From Emticicia sp. CRIBPO (GTDB lineage: Bacteria > Bacteroidota > Bacteroidia > Cytophagales > Spirosomataceae), in contig NZ_JAAAKV010000006.1 in the NCBI RefSeq assembly GCF_009905725.1, forward strand, positions 1 to 64,000: a DNA stretch of 64,000 bases, given 5' to 3'. The notes beneath the pieces were generated by a model. The model was not told the DNA's origin. It made no database searches and saw only the letters and a program-made list of their open reading frames with translations. This document shows, piece after piece, positions 41,801 through 50,492 of this stretch. How positions within the stretch are numbered: position 1 is the first letter of the stretch; every line of letters starts with the position of its first letter. A program made the translations under genes and the position numbers.

Positions 41801-42253
41801 CCAGTCATGGCTTCCGTCTTCGTTAAGGTCTTTTAGCCATTCGTTTTCTGCACTTTTTTCAGGGGCGAATGTCTCTCTCAGGAATTTCCTCCTGTCTTCC
41901 ACCGACTGAAGTGCGATAGACGGAGTCATCCAGTTACGGTGACCGCGGATATCAAATTCAGAGTTTTTCTGCCTGTTGGTTCTGGTCAGATAGATACGAC
42001 CCAGGTCATCTATCGACATAGAAACCGGATCCGGAGCCAGGGTATCAGAAGCCCAGAGGTTGATCTGAAGTCCGTCCGCAATTTTAATAGGTGTTTTATC
42101 CCGGATCTCTTTCGCCTTGGCAGCGGAAGCCTGTGGATCTTCGGTGATTACTACCGGGGTAAAAGTATTCTTGAGTTTCATACATGACAGTACGACAACA
42201 CTAAAGAATACCAGTAACAATAACTTGTTCTTTGTAATGCTTTTAAGAGCCAT
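38852..42253 (-). CDS. Giant HEAT-repeat lipoprotein with PVC-type haem-binding domain
   Basis: 1133 aa from ATG 42253 (MALKSITKNKLLLLVFFSVV, lipobox VLSC); the frame continues to 42307 without a better signal. N-terminal membrane-bound dehydrogenase-type beta-propeller (about 60-470: DGLQINLWASDTLAPDPVSM, DTNGDGFPDKK, GPDGRIYWQIGD, GPDGALYAADWVNGW), a HEAT/PBS repeat region (about 545-960: DADAEIVAQAAKALGDAKIA and similar) and a C-terminal cytochrome c with CVRCHS (about 1035) of the Pirellula/Verrucomicrobium haem-binding type. It should be an envelope-anchored redox enzyme. It belongs to a block with DUF1501 and DUF1549/1553 proteins, a combination typical of Planctomycetes and also found in Cytophagales. 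Confidence 0.87.
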   Translation of the reverse strand: MALKSITKNKLLLLVFFSVVVLSCMKLKNTFTPVVITEDPQASAAKAKEIRDKTPIKIADGLQINLWASDTLAPDPVSMSIDDLGRIYLTRTNRQKNSEFDIRGHRNWMTPSIALQSVEDRRKFLRETFAPEKSAENEWLKDLNEDGSHDWKDLAVEKDEIWRLEDKNGDGRADVSTMIFSDFNQEVTDVAGGILVRENDIFLNIAPDMWRLQDTNGDGFPDKKTSISTGWAVHIGFSGHGMSGATEGPDGRIYWQIGDIGANITTKEGVNHNYANEGILVRSNPDGSDFEVFASGIRNTHEFVFDEYGNIISSDNDGDHPGESERLVHIVEGYDSGWRSNWQYGKYTDPKNNKYKVWMDEKLYQPRWEGQAAYIIPPIMNYHNGPTGMVYNPGTALGKDWLKKFFLVEFVGSPSRSHIWSFGLKSKGASFALDGEKDLVSGILPTGIKFGPDGALYAADWVNGWGTKNYGRVWKIDVAEGKNDLEAVRKETNRLMKLKYPLQTEVMLSTLLKYEDMRIRQKAQLELAKRGKKGFETLKENIAQRENQLARIHGVWGVAQLSRADKSYAPVLIDLLKDADAEIVAQAAKALGDAKIATAGEQLIPLLKSQNFRVKFYAAEALGRIKQQNAVQPLLDMIEKNNDEDVYIRHAGVIALYKIGQVEPVVALASSPSKALRTAAVLVLRRLKNEQIAKFLQDKDEYIVTEAARAINDDHSIPAALPALAEVLSEKRFKSEPLLRRAINAALRVGGEKELDLTIAFAKRSDISDDLRAEALATIGTWAEPSVLDRVDGRYRGVVVRDLAMVKNKMAPNISNFLNDKNSATLIAFAQMLGSLKIDNHNEALAQIFKDSKDEKVRSAVLTALSDLKYSGIEPIIKAGMEDKDADVRTTALGLLGQLDISASALPAIVKPIFEKGTIREQQKMISVLGQMPIQKTEPVLSGLIDQLKDQKLAKELSLDLSEAIEVSKSERLAEKMKTVNPVTNILDEYKGALFGGNGFEGRRYFNTNSTGQCVRCHSINNVGGAVGPSLTKIGATLSRETILQALIEPSARLSPGFGVVTVTLKDGQEITGTLASESESELIINTSDAEPMKIAVSRIAKRENMPSSMPPMGSIMSKREIRDMVEFLSNLK

Positions 42254-42414
42254 TTTTATTATTTTTTTGATTGAATATTTGACAGGTGGCCTTATGAATG
42301 TATACAAAACCGCCAGCTGGGGGTAAATTTATGCCATTTCTATGACAAATGCTCATTCAGGCCTGAAAAATAGACGAAACAGGCATCAGTATCGACGGGG
42401 TGTTTATAAGACAA

Positions 42415-42442
42415 GTAGATACGCATCGCCGTGCCTATCTAC
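42415..42442. repeat. Degenerate copy of the 30899 palindrome
   Basis: GTAGATACGCATCG / CCGTGCCTATCTAC: same outer arms GTAGAT...ATCTAC and CG-rich centre as the perfect palindrome at 30899-30928, with about three mismatched pairs. Confidence 0.45.
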
Positions 42443-42472
42443 CCGAGCAATTAATTTATCATCAAAATCCTT

Positions 42473-43942
42473 TTACGCCAGAATATCCGTCACCACCTTA
42501 CCGGCCACATCGGTCAGCCTGAACGGCCGGCCCTGGAAATCGTAGGTCAGTTTTTCGTGGTCAAGGCCCATCAGGTGCAGAATGGTGGCCTGCAGATCGT
42601 GTACATGGGTTTTCCCTTTGACTCCGAAATAGCCGATATCATCTGTTTCTCCATAAGTAAAGCCTTTTTTAACCCCTGCTCCGGCCATCCAGATGGTGTA
42701 AGCCTCCACATGGTGGTCGCGTCCCATGAAAGGTGCTGGCTTGTTGTCGCGGTTTTCCTGCATCGGTGTGCGGCCGAACTCACCGCTCCACACCACGAGG
42801 GTCTCATCCAATAACCCTCTCTGTTTCAGATCCAGCAACAATGCCGACATGGCCTGATCGGTTTCCTGGCATTTTTTCCAGAGTCCTATTTCCAGGGCTT
42901 CTGAGGCACTTGAGCCGTGCGTATCCCAACCCCAGTCGTACAATTGTACAAAACGCACACCACTTTCCACAAGCTTCCTGGCCAGCAGACAGTTGTTCGC
43001 AAAGGACGATTGCCCGATGGTCGTTCCATACATATTGTGTATATAATCAGGCTCTTTCGAAATATCCATGGTGTTCGGTATCTCCGTCTGCATCTTGAAC
43101 GCCAGCTCATACTGGGCTATCCTCGCCAATGTTTCAGGATCCTGGAACTCCTCGTAATTCCTGTGATTGATCTCGTTGATCGTATTGATAGCCTCCTTTC
43201 TGAGGTCACGGTCAATCCCGTCCGGGTTTTTGACATACAAAACAGGTTCTCCGTCAGAACGGCAGTGGACACCCTGGTAAATTGAAGGAAGGAAACCACT
43301 TCCCCAGATGCTCTTCCCGGCTTCCGGATAACGACCGCTTGACGTCAGTACGATAAAGCCCGGCAGGTTTTCGTTCTCTGAACCCAGTCCGTACACCGCC
43401 CATGAACCCATACCCGGCCGGCCGAGCCTGGCACTGCCGGTCTGCATAAACAGCTGAGCCGGAGCATGGTTAAACTGGTCGGTGTGCATGGCTTTCATAA
43501 AACACACTTCGTCCACCACATGCTGAAAATGAGGCAGATAGTCAGACACCCAGGCTCCGGATTGGCCATGCTGGGCAAATTTACCCTGGGGACCAAGCAT
43601 TTTAGGAGTACCCCTGATAAAAGCAAAGGTTTTGCCTTTCAGAAATTCTTCCGGACAATCCTTACCATGCCATTTCTCCAGCTCAGGTTTATAATCAAAG
43701 AGCTCCAGCTGGGAAGGAGACCCGGCCATATGAAGATAAATGACCCTCTTGGCTTTGGGAGCAAAATGCGGCAGCTTTTCCATGATCTGGCTGGCAATAT
43801 CATTACCTGATGATGGGGTATTACAACCTCCCATCATAGACCCCAGGGCCATGGCTCCCATACCTGAGGCACATTGCTTGAGAAAATGCCTTCTTCTCAG
43901 CATGTGCAAATCTTTTTCCAGGGCTTCTTTAATAATGCTCAT
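42473..43942 (-). CDS. DUF1501 Tat-exported protein
   Basis: 489 aa. Twin-arginine motif RRRHFLKQ with a hydrophobic part GMGAMALGSMMGG (residues 16-40); an ATG at codon 14 is an alternative start. DUF1501 is an alkaline-phosphatase/sulfatase-like fold; here HLAGSPSQLELFDYKPELEK, FGRTPMQENRDNKPAPFMGR and GRDHHVEAYTIWMAGAGV mark it. Its substrate is unknown; it is nearly always encoded next to a DUF1549/DUF1553 cytochrome, as here, where it starts one base after the stop of that gene (translational coupling). Part of the envelope oxidation block. Confidence 0.9.
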   Translation of the reverse strand: MSIIKEALEKDLHMLRRRHFLKQCASGMGAMALGSMMGGCNTPSSGNDIASQIMEKLPHFAPKAKRVIYLHMAGSPSQLELFDYKPELEKWHGKDCPEEFLKGKTFAFIRGTPKMLGPQGKFAQHGQSGAWVSDYLPHFQHVVDEVCFMKAMHTDQFNHAPAQLFMQTGSARLGRPGMGSWAVYGLGSENENLPGFIVLTSSGRYPEAGKSIWGSGFLPSIYQGVHCRSDGEPVLYVKNPDGIDRDLRKEAINTINEINHRNYEEFQDPETLARIAQYELAFKMQTEIPNTMDISKEPDYIHNMYGTTIGQSSFANNCLLARKLVESGVRFVQLYDWGWDTHGSSASEALEIGLWKKCQETDQAMSALLLDLKQRGLLDETLVVWSGEFGRTPMQENRDNKPAPFMGRDHHVEAYTIWMAGAGVKKGFTYGETDDIGYFGVKGKTHVHDLQATILHLMGLDHEKLTYDFQGRPFRLTDVAGKVVTDILA

Positions 43943-43943
43943 T

Positions 43944-46619
43944 TTACTTCTTTGTTACAAATTCATCCAGGTTCATCATGGTGTTGGCCACGATGGTCAT
44001 CCCGAATAATTCCTTATCTTTTTGTGTCCGGCTTCCTGCTTTGTTATACAATGCGGTCAGAGCCGCCAGGTCTTCTTTTTTAATATCTTTCAGGAAAATT
44101 TTCTGATAGCCCAGCCTGATTCTGTCGTCTGTTTTCTTACCGGACTTGAGCATCCAGGCTCCCATGGCTTTGGAGGCCTCCATAAATACCGGGTCGTTCA
44201 GGAGCTGCAAAGCCTGCAGCGGCGTATTGGTCCTGATCCTCCGCTGTGTACAAACCTCGCGGCTCGGGGCATCAAACGTGAGCTGCTGCGGATAAGGACC
44301 TGTACGGCGTACAAAAGTGTAAATGGCCCTCCTGTAATTCTCTTTACCCTCACTTTGCTTATAATTCAGGCTGCTGTTTACCGCCTGCCAGACGCCTTCC
44401 GGCTGATAGGGCAACACAGGCTTTCCGTACATTTCAGGATTAAGAAGATTACTTACCACCAAAGCCTGGTCACGGATCATTTCTGAACTCAAACGCACCT
44501 GGGGAGCATGAGAATAATAATAATTGAGCGGGTCCTTCTTCTTTGCTTCATCTGAAATCACGGATGACTGGCGGTAGGTGGCAGACATCACGATATATTT
44601 AAGCATATCTTTAGGCTTCCATCCCATTTCTTCGCGGTATTTGACCGAAAGGTAATCCAGCAGATGCTGATGTACCGGTTTGGATCCCTGTGAGCCGAAA
44701 TCCTCAAGGGTTTCCACAATTCCCCGCCCGAAAAGCTGTTCCCAGTAACGATTCACGATCACCCTGGAGGTCAGCGGGTTGTTTTTATCTACCAGCCATC
44801 TGGCCAGACCCAGGCGGTTTTTAGGATAGTCTTTGGTATAAGCGTTCAATGAGGCTGGCATGCCGGGCTCCACTTTCTTGCCATGCACCAGCCAGTTGCC
44901 CCGTTCAAAAACGTGGGTATTCCTCTGATAATCCCGGTGATTTTCCAGCATGATCGGTGTGTTCTTTGTCTTGGCTGAAATCAGGCTGAAGAATTCTTTC
45001 ATCATCACCGGATCTTCTCTGAAGGGCAGCTTATCCAGGAAAACAAACCAGTTGGCCGTAAAAACATCCTGGTTAGGCTTAAGCCTGGCATTGCGGGCCA
45101 GCAGATAAAGATCGTGTTTCCCGGTAGTTTCTTTAATCGGGATAGTGTACAGTTTATTCTGCGACATGGTATCCAGGCTGACGCTGGCGATTACCTCTCC
45201 GGTCAGGCTCCCTTTCCTGATTTCCAGCTTCCCACCCGGATTCGGGTTTCTTAAGTTCATCAGCAGGTCAGACTTACCGGTAAGCTCCATGGCAGGTAGA
45301 CGGCAGCTTCCGTTATTCCTTAATCCTATGTTCCGGTCACCCAGCAAGGCCCCGTTGACATACTGATCAGCATAGTGGGCATGATGACGCGGCTCCAGTG
45401 TTCTCAGGAAAAACGAGAGGTCTTTTTTATATTTTGAATCAGGTGGCAGGCTTTTGATAAAACTCACCAGTCTCACTTCATCTTCTTTTTCAAATTCCCG
45501 GTAGAAAGGGGCTTCGTCCTGTGTGTCCTCATCCCTCTGATTATTAAAAAACGCCATAGATTTGTAATAATCTTCGTGCTTAAACGGGTCATAAGGATGG
45601 CTATGACATTGCACACAGCTGAAGGTAGTTCCCTGCCAGACGTCCCAGGTCGTATTGACCCTGTCGATGACCGATGCCACCCGGAATTCTTCATCCACGG
45701 TCCCGGTTTCATCGTTGTTCATCGTGTTGCGGTGAAACCCGGTGGCCACATACTTATTTTTGTCCGGATCAGGCAGCAAGTCTCCCGCCAGTTGTTCGGT
45801 GGTAAACTGGTCAAACGGCATGTTGTCGTTATAAGCCCTGATCACCCAGTCGCGGTACTGCCAGATGTTTCTTGCATTGTCTTTCTGATATCCCCGACTG
45901 TCGGCGTAGCGGGCCAGGTCAAGCCACATAGAAGCCCACCGCTCCCCGAAAGCCGGATTTTTCAGCAATCCGTCCACCATTTTTTCGTACCATTCATCCG
46001 AATCATCTTCCATATGCAGACGCCTCTGGGCAGGGGTCGGTGGCAGTCCGATCAGGTCCAGGTACACCCTGCGGATCAGGATTTCCCTATCCGCCTCATC
46101 AGACATAGACAAGCCGGCTTCCTTCAGTTTATCCTTTACGAAATAATCAATATCGTTTTCCTTCTCTGCTCCGAATCCGAACAGGCTTGAAAAAACACTT
46201 TTACCCGGCACTTTTTCATTCTCAAGGGCTACATAGGCCCAATGTTCCCCCCATTTGGCCCCCTGCTTTACCCATTTCGTCAGCACTTCTATTTCCTTGT
46301 CACTCAAGGGCTCTTTTTTATAAGGCATTCTTTCTTCTGCGTCCTGATGGGTCAGACGGGCAATAAAGTCACTTTGTTCGGGATGAAAAGGTACAATGGC
46401 AGGCTTTCCCGACTTGGTTTTGGCCAGGGCTTCGTTGTGGAACAGCAAGCTGAAACCGCCTTGTTTTTTGACGCCCCCATGGCAGGAAATGCAGTGTTTA
46501 TTCAGAATGGGCTTGACCTCCGTGCTGTAATCCACCTCTTCTTCATTAAAAAAAACTTTCCAGCTGATAGTGCCCAATATCAGGAAGGTGGATAAAAATA
46601 TGATACTCCGTACTCTCAT
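43944..46619 (-). CDS. DUF1549/DUF1553 protein with planctomycete-type cytochrome c
   Basis: 891 aa. An N-terminal anchor or signal (IIFLSTFLILGTISWKVFF), then a PSCyt1-type cytochrome c with CISCHG (about 41-46), then DUF1549 (about 150-345, FGERWASMWLDLARYADSRG) and DUF1553 (about 590-840, NPLTSRVIVNRYWEQLFGRG and TYRQSSVI). A second haem-like CVQCHSHPYDPFKHEDYY lies within DUF1549 (about 334). First gene of the DUF1501 pair. The family is best known from Planctomycetes polysaccharide-degradation loci; the presumed role is electron-transfer-linked sugar modification in the envelope, which is unproven. Confidence 0.9.
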   Translation of the reverse strand: MRVRSIIFLSTFLILGTISWKVFFNEEEVDYSTEVKPILNKHCISCHGGVKKQGGFSLLFHNEALAKTKSGKPAIVPFHPEQSDFIARLTHQDAEERMPYKKEPLSDKEIEVLTKWVKQGAKWGEHWAYVALENEKVPGKSVFSSLFGFGAEKENDIDYFVKDKLKEAGLSMSDEADREILIRRVYLDLIGLPPTPAQRRLHMEDDSDEWYEKMVDGLLKNPAFGERWASMWLDLARYADSRGYQKDNARNIWQYRDWVIRAYNDNMPFDQFTTEQLAGDLLPDPDKNKYVATGFHRNTMNNDETGTVDEEFRVASVIDRVNTTWDVWQGTTFSCVQCHSHPYDPFKHEDYYKSMAFFNNQRDEDTQDEAPFYREFEKEDEVRLVSFIKSLPPDSKYKKDLSFFLRTLEPRHHAHYADQYVNGALLGDRNIGLRNNGSCRLPAMELTGKSDLLMNLRNPNPGGKLEIRKGSLTGEVIASVSLDTMSQNKLYTIPIKETTGKHDLYLLARNARLKPNQDVFTANWFVFLDKLPFREDPVMMKEFFSLISAKTKNTPIMLENHRDYQRNTHVFERGNWLVHGKKVEPGMPASLNAYTKDYPKNRLGLARWLVDKNNPLTSRVIVNRYWEQLFGRGIVETLEDFGSQGSKPVHQHLLDYLSVKYREEMGWKPKDMLKYIVMSATYRQSSVISDEAKKKDPLNYYYSHAPQVRLSSEMIRDQALVVSNLLNPEMYGKPVLPYQPEGVWQAVNSSLNYKQSEGKENYRRAIYTFVRRTGPYPQQLTFDAPSREVCTQRRIRTNTPLQALQLLNDPVFMEASKAMGAWMLKSGKKTDDRIRLGYQKIFLKDIKKEDLAALTALYNKAGSRTQKDKELFGMTIVANTMMNLDEFVTKK

Positions 46620-46836
46620 TGACTTTTAACTTTCCTCAAAGTTAGACATAGTATTTTTCAATTTCTACCTGAAATAATGCAATTTTAAATACAAAATTGA
46701 CCTGTTCAGACCCCGAAAGCGGCCGATGTAAACGGTTGCATTGTCAAAAAGCAATTTTACCGGGTGATAAAAAACATGAACGTTTAGTCTTTGCAGAATA
46801 ATAGCCTTAAATTTGAGCCTCAAAAAAAATACAAGA

Positions 46837-47862
46837 ATGTCAGTTTTCATATCTCCCGTACAAGACTCTCTTTCTGCCTTTTTAGCAGGAAAATCATACT
46901 CAAAAATTGTAGTTCTCGCAGACAATAATACCAAAAGACTTTGTTATCCCCTGCTCAAGCCTTTTTTACCCAGGCATAGCCTGATTGTGGTCAAAAGCGG
47001 GGAAGAAAATAAAAACCTGGCCACCTGCGAACAGATCTGGCTGGAAATGACACGTCTTGAACTCGACAGACACGCCCTGATGATCAACCTCGGTGGCGGT
47101 GTGGCCGGAGATATGGGTGGCTTTTGTGCTGCCACCTACAAAAGAGGCATTGATTTTATACAGATTCCCACTACCCTGCTTTCACAGGTAGATGCCAGCG
47201 TAGGCGGAAAACTGGGCATTGATTTTCACGGGTTCAAAAACCACATCGGGGTATTTACCTTGCCCGAGGCGGTATTGATTGATCCGGTATTTCTGAAAAC
47301 ATTACCCTACAGGGAGCTGAGATCAGGCTTTGCTGAAGTAATCAAACATTGCCTCATCCGCGATGCAGACCAATGGAACGAGATCCGCTTTAACGAGCTG
47401 GAAGAGCAGAACCTGGAGGAGCTGATTGCCCACTCTGTAGCAATCAAAAAGAAAGTGGTGGAAGAAGACCCTACAGAGAAAGGCCTGAGAAAAATCCTGA
47501 ACTTCGGGCACACACTTGGTCATGCCATTGAAACCTATTTTCTCGACAAAGGCAAAGACCGCCTGTTTCACGGAGAGGCCATTGCCGCCGGAATGATCTG
47601 TGAGGCATTCATTTCCTTTAACAGGAACTGGATCGACGAAAGGGCCTTGATTCAGATAGAAGAGTACATTTTCTCACTGTACGGTAAAGTCAAACTGAAA
47701 ACAGAACAGATTCCTGCCATCATAGCCCTTACCCAACAGGACAAAAAGAATCGCGGCAGGGAAGTACGGTTCTCCGTTCTTGACAAAATAGGTTCATGTA
47801 AATTCGACGTGACGGTAGGAAAGAAAGAGATGGAGAAGGCTTTGGCTTATTATATTGGATAA
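46837..47862 (+). CDS. aroB: 3-dehydroquinate synthase
   Basis: 341 aa from ATG 46837 (MSVFISPVQDSLSAFL); a TTG eight codons upstream is less likely. NAD-binding SGEENKNL and LGGGVAGDMGGFCAATYKRG (about 86-105), PTTLLSQVDASVGGK, and zinc ligands E (SGFAEVIKHCL), H (LNFGHTLGHAIE) and H (FHGEAIAAGM). Catalyses conversion of DAHP to 3-dehydroquinate, step 2 of the shikimate pathway. Stands alone; GA-rich repeat copy d follows directly after its stop. Confidence 0.95.
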   Translation: MSVFISPVQDSLSAFLAGKSYSKIVVLADNNTKRLCYPLLKPFLPRHSLIVVKSGEENKNLATCEQIWLEMTRLELDRHALMINLGGGVAGDMGGFCAATYKRGIDFIQIPTTLLSQVDASVGGKLGIDFHGFKNHIGVFTLPEAVLIDPVFLKTLPYRELRSGFAEVIKHCLIRDADQWNEIRFNELEEQNLEELIAHSVAIKKKVVEEDPTEKGLRKILNFGHTLGHAIETYFLDKGKDRLFHGEAIAAGMICEAFISFNRNWIDERALIQIEEYIFSLYGKVKLKTEQIPAIIALTQQDKKNRGREVRFSVLDKIGSCKFDVTVGKKEMEKALAYYIG

Positions 47863-47867
47863 CGCCG

Positions 47868-47908
47868 GAGAAAAGAAGGACGGAGAAAGGAAAACGGAAC
47901 AAGATCCG
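47868..47908 (+). repeat. GA-rich 3'-UTR repeat copy d
   Basis: GGAGAAAAGAAGGACGGAGA then AAGGAAAACGGAACAAG begins five bases after the aroB stop. Copy e at 56838-56877 shares the 20-base run GGAGAAAGGAAAACGGAACA. Confidence 0.55.
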
Positions 47909-48088
47909 GGGAAACGTTTAGCATGATGCTTACTGATTTTTTTCATCTTCAGGGAAGCGACGTTGCCACAGATTCCGGAGTGTTAAGTAATTATTACCTC
48001 TGAGGGCAATCATATGGTATTTGAAAATCTGACAGTCATATTTGTTTAATTTTGATTTTAATACATTCATCAGAAGATATTCTGTACT

Positions 48089-49429
48089 ATGAAAACCTTA
48101 AAGAAAGCTGGTATCATCCTTTTATCCATTGTCCTGGTACTGCTCGTCATTGTGGCTTGTCTGGTAACCACCATCGACAGGACACCTTATAAAGATATGC
48201 CATACTACGGCGAATGGAAAAAGCAGATGAATGAACTGGTCATTTCTCCGGATTCCGGTACAGACAGTTTAAAAGCAGGCTGGGCCAAAGAAAATATCAC
48301 ACCCGAAAACCCCGTACCACTGGCCGGATACGGAGCCCGGAAAGGGAAATCGTACGACAGTGTCCACGATTCGATTTATGTACGGACCTTCTTCTTTAAA
48401 AAAGGCACGCAGAAAGTGGCGGTTGTTTCAGCTGACCTGCTCATACTTCCTCCTACAGTAAAGGTCCTGGTCGAAAAAGAACTGGATAAAGACATCCATG
48501 TCTATTACGGAGCCATTCACTCTCATAATTCTATCGGAGCCTGGTACAATACTTTGGTAGGAAGGCTGTTTGCGGGTAAATATGACCCGGAAATCGAAAA
48601 CTTCCTGGCCCGGAAAATCCTTCTGTCCATCAAAAAAGCCGCCGAAAACCCTCAGAATGCAGAGCTGCGTTTCCACAAAGACATCGACACGGCAGACATC
48701 AGGAACAGGCTGGTGGAAGGTGATCCGGTAGAGCCCTTTATCCGGAGTTTAGAAATAAGGACGCCAGGCAAAAAAGCCATTTTATGTACTTATGCTGCAC
48801 ATGCCACAGTTTTAAATTCCAAAACCATCCAGCTCTCAAGAGATTACCCGGGGGTGTTGGTGGATGCCCTCGAAAAAGACGGGTATGATTTTGCCATGTA
48901 CATGTCAGGGGCAGTGGCCAGTATGGGGCCTATAGAAAAAGGGACAAATGATTTTGAAGAAGTGTCGCGTGAGGGGCAAAACATTAAAACGGAAATTCTT
49001 TCTGAAAACGAAAAAGAGGCCACGCTTATAAATCCGGGGTTAAAGGCTTTTGAAATAGAATTACCTCTGCGAAAACCTTCCCCGAGACTCAACCAGACCT
49101 GGGCATTGAGGCCATGGGTATTCAGATGGATTTTCGGAGACTCGCCTACTCACGTCAACGTCCTTAAAATGGGATCTGTCGTGATGGTAGGCCTGCCCTG
49201 CGACTTTTCGGGCGAATTAATGAAACCCTTGGACGAATATGCCTCTAAAAAAGGCTTAAACCTTATCATCACCAGTTTCAATGGCGGCTATGCAGGATAC
49301 ATCACTGCTGATAACCGTTTTGACATGAATGCCTACGAGACCATCACGATGAGCTGGTTTGGCCCCTATAACGGTGCCTACTTCTCTGAAGCCGTTCGTG
49401 ATGTGATAGACAAGCTTGCCGTTAAATAG
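48089..49429 (+). CDS. Neutral/alkaline ceramidase-like membrane-anchored hydrolase
   Basis: 446 aa. N-terminal anchor (AGIILLSIVLVLLVIVACLV, residues 7-26). The ceramidase N-terminal domain is recognised by AGWAKENITPENPVPLAGYG (about 64-83) and VYYGAIHSHNSIGAW with zinc-binding His residues (about 138-152), plus CTYAAHATVL. Length is shorter than bacterial neutral ceramidases (about 650 aa) and the C-terminal immunoglobulin-like domain is missing. It may hydrolyse ceramides or a related N-acyl lipid in the periplasm; Bacteroidota make sphingolipids, so self or host substrates are both possible. Monocistronic. Confidence 0.82.
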   Translation: MKTLKKAGIILLSIVLVLLVIVACLVTTIDRTPYKDMPYYGEWKKQMNELVISPDSGTDSLKAGWAKENITPENPVPLAGYGARKGKSYDSVHDSIYVRTFFFKKGTQKVAVVSADLLILPPTVKVLVEKELDKDIHVYYGAIHSHNSIGAWYNTLVGRLFAGKYDPEIENFLARKILLSIKKAAENPQNAELRFHKDIDTADIRNRLVEGDPVEPFIRSLEIRTPGKKAILCTYAAHATVLNSKTIQLSRDYPGVLVDALEKDGYDFAMYMSGAVASMGPIEKGTNDFEEVSREGQNIKTEILSENEKEATLINPGLKAFEIELPLRKPSPRLNQTWALRPWVFRWIFGDSPTHVNVLKMGSVVMVGLPCDFSGELMKPLDEYASKKGLNLIITSFNGGYAGYITADNRFDMNAYETITMSWFGPYNGAYFSEAVRDVIDKLAVK

Positions 49430-49436
49430 TTTCAGA

Positions 49437-50162
49437 TTATTTTAACCGGACGGTACCCTTTTCAATACTGCTATTGTAAGCATCAAGGCATTTGTTGAAA
49501 GGCTGACCCTGCTGGTGGATGCAGTCACAGAATTGCCGGCACGCCTCCGGATTACGGCTGTCCTTACATTGCGAGTCACACTCTCCGGGGGTATTCCGGG
49601 GACGCAGCTCATATACATTATATACTGTGACACCCAAAACCACCATCGTCAGGAACACGCTTCCGAAAAAGACAGTTGGGAATTTATTGCTCAGCACTTT
49701 CTTTGTTGTCGTGTCGCTTCCGGCTTTAAAAGGTAAAATGAATCTGAGCCTGTCGTAATCCCAGCAAAGCAGGTACAGGTTAGCCAGGACCATCATCGGG
49801 GCGGTCAGCAGAGAGCCGTCAAACCTTACGGCAAAAGACAGGATACAGATATTCAAAATGACCGGAAAATAGAGCACTGCTCCCAGAAGGGCCGTCCGCG
49901 GAATCAGCAACAAGACAGCCGCGGTCATCTGCAAAACCCCGATAAATGTATAGTAGTAGCCGGTATGATGCAAGGCCTCCAGGTAGTTGCCCATGGGGTG
50001 ATTAACTGACAACGAAGTGAACCGCTCACCCATGATTTTTACAAAACCCGAGGGTAAAAAGCCTGCCGCCAGTGCAATCCTGCAAAAAACAGTAAAATAC
50101 AGCATCCACCTGTTTTCTTTTAACTGACGGTAAACCCGCCCAATTTCTGAAGAAATATTCAT
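49437..50162 (-). CDS. DoxX-like membrane protein with Cys-rich C-terminal tail
   Basis: 241 aa. Four or five membrane helices (about 20-45, 68-92, 96-115, 120-140, 162-185) with the DoxX-type FCRIALAAGFLPSGFVKIMG and YYTFIGVLQMTAAVLLLIP. The C-terminal tail (about 190-235) carries seven cysteines: ECDSQCKDSRNPEACRQFCD, CIHQ and FNKC, likely outside the membrane and disulfide bonded. DoxX proteins are linked to thiosulfate:quinone oxidoreduction and thiol redox stress; the Cys-rich tail fits a redox role but is not typical. Convergent with the ceramidase-like gene, 7 bases between stops. Confidence 0.8.
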   Translation of the reverse strand: MNISSEIGRVYRQLKENRWMLYFTVFCRIALAAGFLPSGFVKIMGERFTSLSVNHPMGNYLEALHHTGYYYTFIGVLQMTAAVLLLIPRTALLGAVLYFPVILNICILSFAVRFDGSLLTAPMMVLANLYLLCWDYDRLRFILPFKAGSDTTTKKVLSNKFPTVFFGSVFLTMVVLGVTVYNVYELRPRNTPGECDSQCKDSRNPEACRQFCDCIHQQGQPFNKCLDAYNSSIEKGTVRLK

Positions 50163-50199
50163 TGATTTTGCAAATTAAAAGTACTTTGTAATTCAAAGT

Positions 50200-50492
50200 A
50201 ATTATAAATTTCTTACACAAGCAAATGAATCCAGGAAAAATGTCTCCCCTTACAACAAGATCATCCCTTCCCAGCATTCCATCACTCACTCACCATCACT
50301 CACTCATTCTATCATTCTATCCCGCCCGGGGCGAAGCCCAGGTCGGGCAGGCATTCTGTCACTCTATCATTTCTCCCCCTCTAAACTTTTAATTCACAAC
50401 TATCGTATGTAATTTTAAACCAGGAAGGACATTCTGACGTTTTAAAGTCATAACCGCCTGGAGGTTGAATTAATCATTTAAAGTAAAATAAG
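50200..50492. other. Low-complexity spacer
   Basis: Contains CACTCACTC / CATTCTATCATTCTATC simple repeats (about 50280-50322) and a GC-rich CCCGCCCGGG/CAGGTCGGGC segment resembling sequence near 38800. No gene seen. Confidence 0.4.

Noticed and set aside
50280-50330. CACTCACTC / ATTCTATC tracts as a CRISPR-like array
   Set aside because: Units are short simple-sequence repeats without uniform spacers; no cas genes are nearby.
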